A stretch of 64,000 nt of DNA from Ostrinia nubilalis (Eukaryota > Arthropoda > Insecta > Lepidoptera > Crambidae), in NCBI RefSeq assembly GCF_963855985.1, contig NC_087099.1:12554001-12618000 (forward strand), written 5' to 3'. Position numbers and translations under genes: made by a program. The notes under the pieces were generated by a model, which was given only the letters and a program-made list of their open reading frames with translations, had not been told where the DNA came from and searched no databases. Numbering within the stretch: the stretch's first letter is position 1; the number at the start of each line of letters is the position of its first letter. Of this stretch, positions 23,066 through 34,670 are shown piece after piece.

Positions 23066-23240
23066 ATATTATAAATGCGAAATTTTGGATGTCTGGATGT
23101 TTGTTGCTCTTTCAAGCAAAAACTACTGAACGGATTTTGATGAAACTTTACAGTATTATTGTTTATAACCCAGAATAACATATAGGCTATAATTTATGAC
23201 GATCTGTGACAAACTAAATTTCACGCGGGTGAAGCCGCGG
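23066..23240 (-). repeat. Lepidopteran interspersed repeat (second subfamily)
   Basis: It begins AACTAATATTATAAATGCGA and ends TTTCACGCGGGTGAAGCCGC. This is the reverse-orientation form of a dispersed repeat related in its ends, but not its middle, to the CAGA-bearing family at 4382 and 36748. Non-coding. Confidence 0.7.
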
Positions 23241-23665
23241 GTAAAAGAAGCAGTGGTAGGGTTAATATTGGGACGTGTAAAAGTGCTTTTTAAAAGCCTA
23301 TTTGCAAAAATAAATGAGTTTTTATGAGTTTTAAAAGCTAGTATAAAATAAAATAAAAACTTCTACTGCACAACGATAACGGGAGTGTACTGGGTAACTG
23401 GGTAGTTGCCAATTTATATGTATAAATAAAATAGCCACATTAATGCGATAACGAGATCATAATAATGCAGATACAAAATGGCCATCCATTTGTCCGGTAA
23501 TTAGCTACATCATATTAATTTGGCCAAGGCACGTTTAATTACGGCCGGGAAACTAAGGCCACAGCCAGCGAAGAACAAATAGGCTTACACCAGAAAAAAT
23601 ATTTTTTTAAAATTGCTACATACTTATTTTCTTTCTTAGTTTAGTGATTCTATCGGACTACTATC

Positions 23666-23809
23666 GCCCGTATTCACATTTCACAAACGATGCTCGCTTA
23701 AGTGAAGCAGCAAATCGATCGCAACAGCGTTGAATAGAGGTCTGTGATTGGTTCGTGTGTCACCCTGTGCGTCCACGCGCACTGTCATAGTAAGTTTGTG
23801 AATACGGGC
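23666..23809. mobile_element. MITE with GCCCGTATTCACA ends
   Basis: GCCCGTATTCACA at the left is mirrored by TGTGAATACGGGC at the right, enclosing 144 bp. No coding capacity. The target duplication is not clear. Confidence 0.7.
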
Positions 23810-23812
23810 CAA

Positions 23813-23873
23813 GCGAATTCAAACTCGTAATCTTGACTGGCGTTACCAGTCAAGATTACGAGTTTGAATCCGC
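23813..23873. repeat. Near-perfect 28-bp hairpin
   Basis: Arms 23813-23840 and 23846-23873 are complementary with one mismatch, separated by the 5-base loop CGTTA. The hairpin directly adjoins the MITE ending at 23809. It is possibly a tiny foldback; the loop is short for a typical microRNA precursor. Confidence 0.8.
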
Positions 23874-24189
23874 TAAGGAAGATAAATGTACCTACATATC
23901 CATTATCCATATGAACATCATACGAACTAACTGCACTAGAATGTGAATAATCTTCAGTTTATAAAATTAAACCCAATCTAGAAATTATTTAACATAATTA
24001 ATTATACATGATTAAATGCGCGAGAGCATGTTCTTTATGGCTGGGTTTGACGGATGACGTTGTCGATTTTCGCTCTACTGAACTTGTCACCCGATATCTC
24101 GTTAATATTAAAAGCTTCTTCAGGAAGTCTGAATAACGAGGGGTACGTAGTGTAAAGTTTAAAATGTTTGCTCTATTTTACTAACTATA

Positions 24190-24295
24190 GGTTGCACCAT
24201 CTTACTTTAACAAACGTCAAAAGTCTGTCAAAGTCCATTCAAAAACATCGGTTAAAGTTATAGTTACGGTTAAAGTTAAGGTATACAACTCAACC
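24190..24295. mobile_element. MITE, TWA-target family (copy 2, degraded)
   Basis: GGTTGCACCATCTTACTTTA at the left, AACAAACGTCAAAAGTCTGT inside and ACAACTCAACC at the right match the family at 13555, 49878 and 61757. The left terminus has lost a few bases. ATA and TAA flank it. Confidence 0.75.
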
Positions 24296-25151
24296 TAACT
24301 TTATTCAGCGCCTGGCGGCTCTACCTTTGATTGTGTTGTCGATTTGATCGCTAATTTTAAATCAGGTCATTCGCTATCTGCTTCGTTTAAATCACTGTCA
24401 TCCGCACAATGTGAATCTGGATATCGGCTTTGCAAATTCATGGAATGTGTAGGACGTTCATAATTAACGTATTACCTACCTACCTATTACGGATGATTTA
24501 ATTACGCGATGACACGGTATGCGATAATATGATACTTACTTGTTTTTAAATTGGAAAACTTTGATGTGGATTTTGGTCACAACTTTAACTGTAGGTAACT
24601 TTTGGCTTTCATGATAAAAGAAACTAGTCATACAAAGAAAACATTATTTGAATGAAAAGTAGGTTGTAAATTCGTTTATGTGTAATTTTCCGCAAACATA
24701 TCCCACATGGTACAAAACTAATCAAACAAAGATTCCGCCAGTCACGATTCGCCTACTTTCGATTGTATGATTTGTATGGCTTTAAATCCATTAAATCGCC
24801 ATTGACGTCACAAGCGGGGCAATCCATCCTTGTTCAGCCGGCAACATTCGTTCCACACGCAGACGTAATCTACGGGTCACAGTATATCATTGGGAACTTT
24901 AATAAACCATGTAGTAAGGAAAACTGTCATGTAGGAACGTAAACGGGTGCTGCTATGCGAGCTAAAGTATCTATTTTACGAGTATGCGATCAATCTCTAG
25001 CTACGTTTTTTTTTTCAAATATTCCTTGACTTTAGAGAGGGGTTCAAAGAGAATAAATGCCAGTCAGTTAGTCATTATGAAAGAAAGAATTCTTGGCCTT
25101 GTTTGAAAATTTTGAAATATGACCGTGAATGCGCCACGGTATCAAAACTAA

Positions 25152-25272
25152 AGGTTCGGCCAAACCAACGCGATCACACGCGATCAGCCGGCGTGCAGCG
25201 ATGGCGATCAATGCATTTAAGTCTGGTCGCCATCGCTGCACGCCGGATGATCGCGTTGGTTTGACCGAACCT
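25152..25272. mobile_element. Foldback MITE, TAA target duplication
   Basis: AGGTTCGGCCAAACCAACGC at the left and its complement at the right, with further internal complementarity (GCGATCA...CGGCGTGCAGCGATGGCGA), make a long palindrome. TAA flanks both ends (25149-25151 and 25273-25275), as for PIF/Harbinger-type elements. Confidence 0.85.
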
Positions 25273-25275
25273 TAA

Positions 25276-26522
25276 AGCAATGGTTAATATTTTGAGGTAA
25301 TAGGTGAATTGATCGTACCTAAACCTTATATTATGTGCTCGAACTACAAACTCATTAATCTAATTTTTAATCATCAAAATTCAAATGCCTCTTTTGTATA
25401 CGGTCCTAGGCTTGCGAAAGCTGCCAGCGACTAAAGACAATTTTAACATCTTGTGCTTGTAGACAATGTAGTATTCGACTTTGAATAAAGATCCCGTAAC
25501 TTCGCGAAACGAGACAATACGAGACATCTTGAGTTTATCATATCGAAATCTAAAACGAATAATTCATCATAGAGGTAAGTGTTCATGTCTTTACGACTTT
25601 CGTTCAACTAGCTCGTAAAGATATGCACACAGCAAATTCTACTGAAGCTCCTTGAGGATCGTTTGCATAACTTAGCGTACCTATCGCGGTATTCTCTCTT
25701 CACATTTGCAGTTGCATCACCAAACTTCGCTGGAAATCCGATATAAATCGAAAGTTATAGTTCATTTGGCTGAGTGCCCAAGTCGTTCACTTCTGGCAAA
25801 GGTTGCAGGTTTGATTGGCACTATAGCAAATTGATGAAATAAATAAGTAGTTATTGTTCCATATCACTATACAACATTTTGCACTGGCGGATTAGTGATT
25901 CTACGAAATCATGAGTTCGCTGGTGAATCACGCGAAGTTATGCAAAATCTTAATTTTAAAAGAGATAATTATGTGTCTTGAAGTGTACTACTACGTTTAG
26001 TCATCAGTTCGGAGGCGTGACAGACGCACCTTGGAATGACTAACTATCGCACGTTCATCATGACACAATCGTTTACAAACTGAGAATTGTATTAATAAAA
26101 GGCGTGTTGGTTTATTTAAGTAGTCATCGGGTTTCCTCTGAATAAATTATAAGGAATGAACGTAATCGTCAGATGTTGGAATTACCTGGCAACGTCGTGC
26201 GAACCACCTGCCTCGCGTCACGCGCCGTCACGGGCGCGAATTATTTGCCGAGCACTGCGTCGCAGCTGTGACGAGGGACTTGCAAAACAAAATCAATAAA
26301 ATATATTATTCCATCGAACGTAGCAAACCTATTTGTACTGTCAACTATACAAGTTTCTTGCAAAAAGCACTGTTAAAAGTAAATAAGTGTTTACTTGATC
26401 AATCAATACTAAAACTCGATCACACCGAGGTGTCACTTGATTACTTCTTGATACATTGAAAATTCGAACACAAATTGACGTACCTTCATATTTTTATTAT
26501 TAAATAAATAATTAAAATTTAC
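25276..26522. other. Intronic sequence with one possible SINE scrap
   Basis: No gene seen. At about 25768-25825 the sequence GGCTGAGTGCCCAAGTCGTT ... GGTTTGATTGG weakly resembles A- and B-boxes. The + strand frame at 26268-26459 has no recognisable features. Confidence 0.35.
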
Positions 26523-26716
26523 CTTGTCAAGAATATTTAAAAAATCTGCAGGCGTCAAACCTTTCTCTTTGCACGGGTATCCCCACTTTTTCACGGAAAA
26601 AAATGGCGTCTTAAAAATGGCACGTGCCGGGTCAAGTGCAATGTCACGACTTACGTCCGCCCCTGGCCGTGCAGTCGGCCCCTTTCCACTATGGCTGACC
26701 ATTTTGAAGTCTTGGG
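26523..26716 (-). CDS. Candidate internal exon of an unrecognised - strand gene
   Basis: Read on the - strand, a CTTTTTACTTTTAG acceptor leads into 194 bp that ends GACAAG before GTAAAT. The frame is open throughout, with a protein-like composition, encoding motifs such as SGKGPTARPGADVSRDIALD and FKTPFFSVKKWGYPCKEKGL. It enters with two bases completing a codon and exits in phase 0. Its exit phase does not match the best frame of the exon at 17815, so at least one exon between them would be needed if they belong together. I do not recognise the protein. It is antisense inside the PAQR4 intron and relatively GC-rich for its surroundings. Confidence 0.5.
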
Positions 26717-26868
26717 CTAAAAGTAAAAAGAAAATTATGAACAACTATTCAAAGAAACGATGAAAGAAAAGAAAGAAGAAAAAGAAAAAATTTGAATAGA
26801 TACTCGACCTTCACAATTACACAATAGAAATAATCAGTTGGGAAAATAACTGTAAAACCCTGGTTTTC

Positions 26869-26898
26869 CTAAATAAATAAATAAATAAATAAATAATA
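26869..26898. repeat. (AAAT)n microsatellite
   Basis: About seven AAAT units directly precede a reverse-oriented RTE tail, so the run may have grown from the tail or the target. Confidence 0.9.
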
Positions 26899-26975
26899 GT
26901 TCGTTCGTTTGTTCGTTTCAGCCCAACGACGTCCACTGCTGCACAAAGGCCTACCCCAAAGATTTCCATAACGAT
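26899..26975 (-). repeat. RTE-type LINE 3'-end fragment
   Basis: GTTCGTTCGTTTGTTCGTTT then CAGCCCAACGACGTCCACTG is the inverse of the GAAC-tailed LINE end. It is strongly 5'-truncated. Confidence 0.75.
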
Positions 26976-27446
26976 CCGTCCTAAAATAGTACCTAATGTT
27001 TACCAATAACAATTATTGCTAACCCAACGTTGCACCTTTTTGTGCCTTAGCTTACTTTCATACTCATAAAAGCTGGAATTTAGGCCGACCTTTTAAGGCG
27101 ATGAAAAGGCTGCGAGCTTGTGAAGGCAAAATAGAAGCAAGCAGCATATGGAATCGGAATACGAATCGGCAAAAGGTACAACAAAGAGAACGGAATAATG
27201 GACTTTTTAATCAAAATATTAACATGGAGTTTCCTCTGTTGTCTGAGATTGATTTTCGTAACTTACAAAATGATTACCTACACATAAATGTAATCGCGAT
27301 TGTAGGTAACCTTTTAGTTCAAATCAAATCTAATCTTTTATTCAGTACTTAGGCCGGTTTTAGGGTGCTTATAGTATACATACATATGTTATAGACGTAC
27401 GTCGCAAATATAGCTTGCTCTACCACTTCGGGACAATATATGGGCT

Positions 27447-27531
27447 AATTATTATTATTGACGGGATTGCTACCACGTACCTTATTTACGAGCCTCCGAT
27501 ACCTATACCAATCCCGTCAATAATAATTATT
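27447..27531. mobile_element. Small foldback/MITE with GACGGGATTG ends
   Basis: AATTATTATTATTGACGGGA and its complement flank an 85-bp unit containing GCCTCCGATACC. No coding capacity. Confidence 0.65.
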
Positions 27532-27575
27532 CTGTTAGTGACCATGAAAGTATAAAGCAATCTATACTTCTATAC

Positions 27576-27780
27576 TCACTAATATAAATATAAATAATAT
27601 AAATGCGAGAGTAACTCTGTCTGTCTGTCTGTCGGTCTCGCTTTCACGCCTAAACCACTGAACCGATTTTATATGAGATTGTTTGAGTCCCGGGAAAGGA
27701 CATAGGATAGTTTTTAGCCCGGTTTTTGAAACATAATAATAAAGTTTTTCTGTGACAGACAAAATTCTAGGAATGCTAGT
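27576..27780 (-). repeat. CAGA-family interspersed repeat, - strand copy
   Basis: Reverse complement of the 4382 family: AT-rich tail, CTGTCTGTCTGTCTGTC run, the GAGTCCCGGGAAAGGACATA core and GACAGACAAAATTCTAGGAA. The GC-rich head is truncated. Confidence 0.75.
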
Positions 27781-28538
27781 TTAATATAAGGGCTGGTTCT
27801 GGGAAGAAGTGACGAAAGAAAACTCTGTCACCTTTGTCAGCCTCTATTTCAATTTAAATACGGCATTACTTATTTTAAACAAGATAAATACGGACAAAAA
27901 TGTGTAGCATAATCTTATGTGCTATCGACTGCTCTTTAGTTAACCGTGAAAAGGCACGTATAAGGGAAACATGACAATATTGTCATTGTTCTTGCTAACA
28001 CGAGCTTTGAAAAAGCCCTACAGCCGGGTCAAGGGCGCGACCGCATATTACGGTACAGCCCTTTGTTGCAGGCTCGCTGCAGACCGCCCTTACGTAACTT
28101 TGGCGGTTATCTGGAACTGGAAGTTTTAAGTCTTATTGGACATGACTGTTAATTGTTTACTGTTTGAATGCTTTTTTACAGAGGTATTCGAGGACTTTAA
28201 GAAATTTTGGGTTATAGCTATTGAATTCCAAGTATTCTTTTATTCCTAATATAACTAACTTAAGCAAATCCATTGATTCAGATTTTGGATACTCTAAAAC
28301 TTTTCGAATTTTGGCAAATAAAATTATTTGTACCCCCACAAGCCCCACATGCTACAAGAACCTCTAGAATGAATTGAAAATCAATTCAATAGTAAGATTT
28401 AGTATGATTTATTCGATCTCAAGTGGCTCTACAGCATCCCATTAATTACACTTTTGGATGTCTCAGAACAGCTCGTTCAATCCTAAATCAGAGCGTAACT
28501 GGATGCGCCGGAGGGCCTGGCACCTCGCCAGGGTCTTA
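27781..28538. other. No gene recognised
   Basis: Intronic sequence. An AT-rich - strand frame at 28157-28348 looks mildly protein-like but lacks any domain or splice support. Confidence 0.35.
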
Positions 28539-28926
28539 GGCCTCAGCCTCGAGTTTAGCGGGCAGCGGGGCGGGAGCGGCGGCGGCGCGGGAGCGGGGCG
28601 GGCAACGCAGACCCGTTCTCGAAACAAGCGGGCAGCTCGCGCGGCGCTTTAGCGGAGAAGTGTTGTGTTCGGGGTTGTGTTGTCGAGATATTTGTTTTTA
28701 TTCGCAAACGAAATGTCTGAACAACGGCGACAATTTTATTTCGATTCAAATTTATTCCTAACGCTCGATTTATTGTGGGCAAAAGAAGGAGTGCGCTGCC
28801 CGCTCGTTGCCCGCTCCCGCGCCGCTGTTTTCGAGAACCGGTCTATTTGATTTTACGCATAAGATCCTGCCGCTCCCCCGCCGCCGCCGCTCCCGCCCCG
28901 CTGCCCGCTAAACTCGAGGCTGAGGC
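28539..28926. mobile_element. GC-rich MITE with long TIRs, TTA target
   Basis: The left end GGCCTCAGCCTCGAGTTTAG, followed by CGGGCAGCGGGGCGGGAGCG, is mirrored at the right end; TIRs are about 50 bp. Both sides are flanked by TTA. A second inner pair (GTTCTCGAAA/TTTTCGAGAAC) adds to the fold. The 388-bp element is sharply GC-richer than its surroundings. The translated frames inside are Arg/Ala-rich artefacts of that composition. Confidence 0.85.
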
Positions 28927-29047
28927 CTTATACCCTGGAGATCTACTGCCGGGTTATAGGCTATACCTAACTATATTGCATTGTTTGGACACATTCACGA
29001 AGTTATTACAACTAGCCGGCCATATTTAGTGGCTTTTGAGAGGCGCT

Positions 29048-29205
29048 TGACCTAGTACTACAAGCAAAATAATTGGGGTGATTTGTTAGGAATTCGGTAA
29101 CGCAATTTAACAACACAACCCAAGATCTAGTACTTAAAGCAAGATAATTGGGGTGATTGTAAGGAATTTATTAATTACGTAACATAATTTGATAACACAA
29201 CTCAA
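29048..29205 (+). repeat. Two-unit tandem duplication
   Basis: Units 29048-29123 and 29124-29205 share GA(C/T)CTAGTACT, AAGCAA(A/G)ATAATTGGGGTGA and AACACAAC(C/T)CAA in the same order. Confidence 0.75.
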
Positions 29206-29246
29206 ACTACCCAATTTAAATTAATATTGCACCGGTCGTTGTGGTA

Positions 29247-29290
29247 ATCCTTGAGGAAAACCTTATCCAGCAGTGGATGACTTATCATTA
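29247..29290 (+). repeat. RTE LINE tail scrap
   Basis: TTGAGGAAAACCTTATCCAGCAGTGGATGA matches the terminal coding sequence of the RTE-type LINE. It is too short for subfamily placement. Confidence 0.55.
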
Positions 29291-32200
29291 AAACAGAATT
29301 AACGATAAACAATTATTACATCGACTGGCACCAATTAGTTAAAATTATACTATAATTCCATGTGGCAATTACCAACAGTGCAGGTGATGAAAATAAAATG
29401 TTTTCCATCTAAAATTGTTTTGTCTGCCTTGAATTCTAATAAGTGGCACGTGCCATATTTTCCATTCCATAATTTATATTTACATAACAGCTTTTATAAA
29501 TAGAAAGCTATGCACCGACCACTAAACTAGAACTTTGTAACAAAAACCGTTGAATCTTGAATCTGGGTAACAAAAACCGTTAAGCGTAACAAACAAAGTT
29601 AAACCAATCTACATAGCGTAAAATATGTCTAGCAAAGTGAAATGCGCGTGTAATTTAGCTTCGCTCACAGTAGGGTATGCGCTTTAGACAGCTCGTAGCG
29701 ATTGTCGTAGCGGAAAATGCTCGTAGTCGTCTTATCGTAGCGCTACGAACGTATGGTGAATTATGCAAGGCACTTGAAGTAAGGTTTGCACTGTATTGTT
29801 ATGTCCTTGTACCCTTGTACTTATAATGTTTATTAAATAAACTCAAGTTTTATTTAGTAACTGCAAGACTAGTTTGTTATTTGAGAGATATTTTCTCAAT
29901 TCTATTTATCTACACCTGTCCCGCTGTGTGCTTCTTAGGTAATCAAATCTCATTATTTTTTTGACACAGACCCTGAAGGTTCTGTATAATTTGGATGATC
30001 TAATAATGATAATGGAATCGGAAATGTACTCTAAGAAATACCTATTCTTTATAAAATGAGCCCTGATGGCAATCCTGTTATGAAAATATCGTTGTTCCAT
30101 TTCCAAGACCCCGAATTAATCCTGCCCAAATCAAACATTGTGACTATCCAAAACACCCGCCCTGACCGGTAGATATCGAGCGCTGCACCGATTAGTCGGC
30201 GCCATAATGACATGCAATCAAGTCGGTCGGTGACAAACCCGCGGTGTTTGTCGAGCCCATGATTACCACACTGTAGCTACCAATAACGTAATGCTACGGA
30301 AATTTCCCCTCATTTGAAAAGTAAGTAGGAAAGATAATGACGATAATCATATGTTTACGACGCGTTTAAAAAGTGAATGAATTCTTGCGCTGTTTTTCGT
30401 GTTTCACGGTGCGATTATACTAAATGGAATTTTAATGTGTATTCAGAGTTCATTACTTTCTCCTGAAAAAACTGACCTAGGCAAGTAGCTATACAGTCCT
30501 AAAATAATTGCCCTTCTAGACAGACTATCATTACTTTGTCTTACAAGAACTGCTTACCCCTCTAATATCGTTGAGGGTAGTGATGACTGGTTCACAGTAT
30601 TACCAACACAATAGTCTACATAAATTAGCAAGTCACTGCATAATTGATTACCACGCAATTTAGTTCATGCGTCAATTAACACACACACCTGTCGTGCTAC
30701 AAGAAAACTGCTCCTGAATAAATGGTATTTCTTACTTTTATTTATTTTAACCGGCAGACAGTGACTGAGACTGTTGGCGGCGCTTCTCAGAATTCGTCAA
30801 ATGTTTATTTAGAAATGCTGATAGAGCAAAAGATTTATAAACCAAGTAAGGCCCTCGAGGGCAAGGGCAACACATTTTAAATAGTTTTCTTTTATTTCTA
30901 TCATAATATCAGTCTAAACAAAGAAGGAAAATTTTGATCTTAGCTTTGAGAGTAAATTGCACTTTAAAATGATATTTCATATGAATAATAAGCCAAATCT
31001 TGTAATCGACCTTTATTTTGGTTCTGTGATCTGTTTTTAATAAGAATATTTGATAAAGTCCGAAATGAATATTCAAAAGGCTCAGCTCAGCGCTTGAATC
31101 AACTACAAAGACAAAGCGAGTTTCAAATTAACAATTGTACTTACAAATTCTTTTTGTAAGAATGAGGTATAAAATATAGGATATATTTGTATTAATCTCA
31201 CTAATTTTGTCATAAATGATTTATGAAGATAAAAACATGTCCTGAATCTATTATTCCAATCAATATCGACACAATTAACGGCAAACATCGCAAAATTGTT
31301 TACAATCTACATTATTGTTTTTTGCGTCTATTCTTAGATTTATGACTGGAAAATGTAAATGAGAGTGGGTCCGTTGCTCTCGTTATACTTCTGAATGCAT
31401 AACAAAACTTTAGGGGACGTCTCCACGCCGCCAACCAGCGCCATAACCTTGTATTGATCTGAAAAGTGCTAAATTTGGAGTGTGCCAGCGGCATCCAGCT
31501 TCAGCTACAGTACAAATGTCAGTAGGCCGGCACAAACTGGGTCACCCCGAAGAAGCCTATACAGTCTGCGTCGCTAATTGAACTCGTACAAACGATGCCT
31601 TAATTCAACTATCGATTCCTAATGGTCTATTGGAGCTAAAGGCGAAGCAAGTGGTGAACCATTGTGAAAGGTAATTATGGGAGTCACGCTTTGATTGTGG
31701 AATCGCGAATGCTCGTGAATGGTAAAAGCGATCCGCTTTGTTGATTCTAAACCCAATTAAACTTAAACTAATGTAGGTACTTATTGCTAAAATAAATATA
31801 GAGTTCACCACATAGGCCGATTCTTGATGATACCATTAGCATAATGAATGGCCAATGTCAAAATCTTAATTAAGTGGCCAGTACTTAAGAAAGCACTCGG
31901 GCTCCATTCAGGACGACCCGATAATGAGGGCAGAGGTTTGATTTCATACAAGATGAAGTGACTCGTGAGCACCCTCTTCTGCCGCTACAATAATTAAGAG
32001 ATAGTCCCTAATGGCTGGGTTATCTTAAATAACGATCTTGGAATAAGAGCAAGGTTTCTTCTGTGGTTACATTTTTAGTATTTTGGCACGGCAACATTAT
32101 TAACAACGCTGTGTTGAGATAGTTATTTCACTAATTTCAGATATTACCAGAGCCAGCAAACTTGAACCATAACGGCTTTCTCCCGAGACCTTTCCATTGC

Positions 32201-33497
32201 CTCGATAAATCTCAGAACTCCGTGAAAATTGCAATTTTCGGGATTAAATTTTGCTAAATCTGTCTGTTTTAACTGTCGGTAGATTAACATTTAATGAATT
32301 TAGGGAATCGCTGAGTACTTTGTAGATTGTGCAACGTTAATTTTGTGAAAATAGCAAGTTATTGGTAACCCACAGAGAATATTGTAGTCAAGTTGAAAGA
32401 AAATTACATAGGAAAAGCCTTCCCGGCTTAGTAGCCTAATTCAGGATTAGTGTATACGAACAAAGTATGATGGAAGATAAGGAAGCGGTCTGGAGCGAAA
32501 TTGCCGTCCTCCTATCCTATCCTCCTATCTATATTTAATGGTCTTTGTGGTCTAAAAATAGAGTCTATTGTTAATTACTCGTTGATATTTAAGGCATCTC
32601 TATGAAAACATCAAATTAGGTATTTCGAATTGACACAAAACAAAATTGTTTCAACTTTTACCTCAGCCCAACTTTAAATGCTGCAAAGTCAATTAGGAAA
32701 CCGTGGAATCTAAAAATAAGGGTGTTTCCAGAAATGTTTTCAATTAAAACCCGTCGCAAACATACACATGGAGCGCCAAACCCGCGGCCTCGTTAGCGAC
32801 ATCAAGGGAGCGAACATTTCCTCTGTACGGGCGACACATTTTAAACGCTAGAGAAACGGCAGCTTGTGTACCAGTGATGCAAAGCGAAGTAGGTACTTCA
32901 ATTTTAATTTGTATATTTTTACGAGCAGTACAGTATTATAGGTTAGGATGTATGTAGGGAACGATCCCCTTACTTACGTGCATAGAATTTGAATAAGTCT
33001 TAATTAATTTGAAGGGACAGCGATTTTTCTTTTTTTTTTTAATAAATCTTTGGACAATTTCACACAGCGCCAGATTTGGGACATATTTTTTATTTGTAAA
33101 TATTTAATCCATGACATAGGTTTATTTCTATGTTTAATATTTTAACATTTGATTTGTTTAATAAACTTTATCTTTATTATTTGAAGGGTGCAATATTTTA
33201 TACAGATTTAGGCCATACATTACGCCAAATCTACTTACAAGAGATAAATTGTTCAGATTGGGTAAAGTTGTAAAAAAATTACTTTTTATTCAACAAAAAC
33301 TACAATTTCATTTTAGATATTTCTTTTTTTCAACCAAGTAAACTAGACTAAATTGCTTTGAAATGAAAAATATGTACCTAGGTACCTGCTTCGTAGTCAC
33401 CTGTTCGTACCGTAGTCTACGATTCTCGAAGATCCGTAGCCCGTAGCCGTAGTCGTTATGCTTTCCTTTATTCCGAAGGGATTAGTTCAATTATATT
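29291..33497. other. Intronic sequence, no confident gene
   Basis: No exon-like segment was found. A CGTAG-rich patch lies at 29686-29752 and another at 33397-33456. Open frames on the - strand near 31.1-31.8 kb have no domain, and their apparent coding signal fits base composition. Confidence 0.4.
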
Positions 33498-33645
33498 CAT
33501 CATCATCATCATCATCATTTCAGCCACAGGACGTCCACTGCTGAACATAGGCCTCCCCCAATGACTTTCACATCGCACGGTTGGTAGCGGCCTGCATCCA
33601 GCGCCTTCCTACTACCTTTATCAGGTCGTCGGTCCACCTTGTGGA
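33498..33645 (-). repeat. RTE-type LINE 3'-end fragment
   Basis: A CATCATCATCATCATCAT run, TTTCAGCCACAGGACGTCCA and GGTAGCGGCCTGCATCCAGC are the inverse of the LINE 3' coding end, parallel to the copy at 18554. Confidence 0.75.
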
Positions 33646-33725
33646 CCACCAATGATATTACCACGTAATTTTACTTAATCATCATATTCCTAATTATTTT
33701 AGACGTCCACTGTTAAACTTAAGCA

Positions 33726-34046
33726 GTATTAAATTCCATTCCTGTAGATAGACTCCAGCATTTTCTCATTCTTCTGGCCGTCTATGCATAGGGCAAATTG
33801 CCTACTATTTCTGCTCGAGCTGTGGAATGGTGGATATGTACTATAGCAGCCTTAGTCGGGCAAGTTCTTATTTTATTAATTAAACATTAATTGAAACATG
33901 AAAGTTATGAGGGCGCATTGTCAAATTTAAAATCAGTATAATAACTTTTACCTCAGTTGAACTTAAGCCTCAATATTGAATTCCATTCCTGTAGATGACT
34001 CCAGCATTTTCTCATTCTTCTGGCCGTCTATGCATAGGGCAAATTG
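33726..34046 (+). repeat. Direct duplication (two about 70-bp units)
   Basis: ATTCCATTCCTGTAGAT(A)GACTCC to CTATGCATAGGGCAAATTG occurs at 33730-33800 and again at 33976-34046, 246 bp apart. The 200 bp after the second unit may be a decayed LINE fragment; frames are broken. Confidence 0.7.
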
Positions 34047-34544
34047 TCCATGGAATTCCGCTCAGTATCAAAACTCACATTCCGCGCCAAGACATTAACT
34101 TGATTACGCCTCCCTCCATTGCACCGGAGGTAGGCAGCGATATTCCAACTTGCTCTTTTGACATCGTTTTACTTGTAGTGAAGCCTGTTGCTCAGGCTGT
34201 AACTGAATATGGAATACAAACCAAAATGACTTTCCTCTACTAGTCAAAACGATTGAAAGACACAAATTCTTAAACTATTTTGACTATTTCTTGACTACGT
34301 CGTTGCCAAATAAAGAAAAAACGCAAAATACCTACTTACATTTTGGTTGAGGCCACAAGGTCCCTATACTCCAACATTAATTTTGCCTGCAAATCTAAAG
34401 GCAACGCTACATCCGTTTTGATAGGACTGGAGAATAAACATAACTTCACATGTTAGTAGGAACCCAGAGCAGCAAATGAGGAATTTGGAATGTAAAGGCT
34501 GATCCACAACATCTTTGATAATTTAATTTATTTTTTTATACTTT

Positions 34545-34670
34545 ATTCGTAAAGGTAGTTGGTAGGCGATGCAATGCAGACCGCTACCAACCAGCCAATC
34601 AGGAAAGCAGTGGGATCCCGGCTTATGTTCAGTAGTGGACGTCATGACGTTGAGAGGATGATGATGATTT
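34545..34670 (+). repeat. RTE-type LINE 3'-end fragment
   Basis: GCAGACCGCTACCAACCAG, then TTCAGTAGTGGACGTCATGA and a GATGATGATGA tail, match the LINE end in + orientation. Confidence 0.65.

Noticed and set aside
23813..23873. MicroRNA precursor
   Set aside because: The loop is only five bases and the arms are almost perfectly paired; a small inverted duplication is more likely.
28458..29029. Several overlapping frames rich in Arg and Ala
   Set aside because: They are produced by the GC-rich TIRs of the MITE at 28539-28926.
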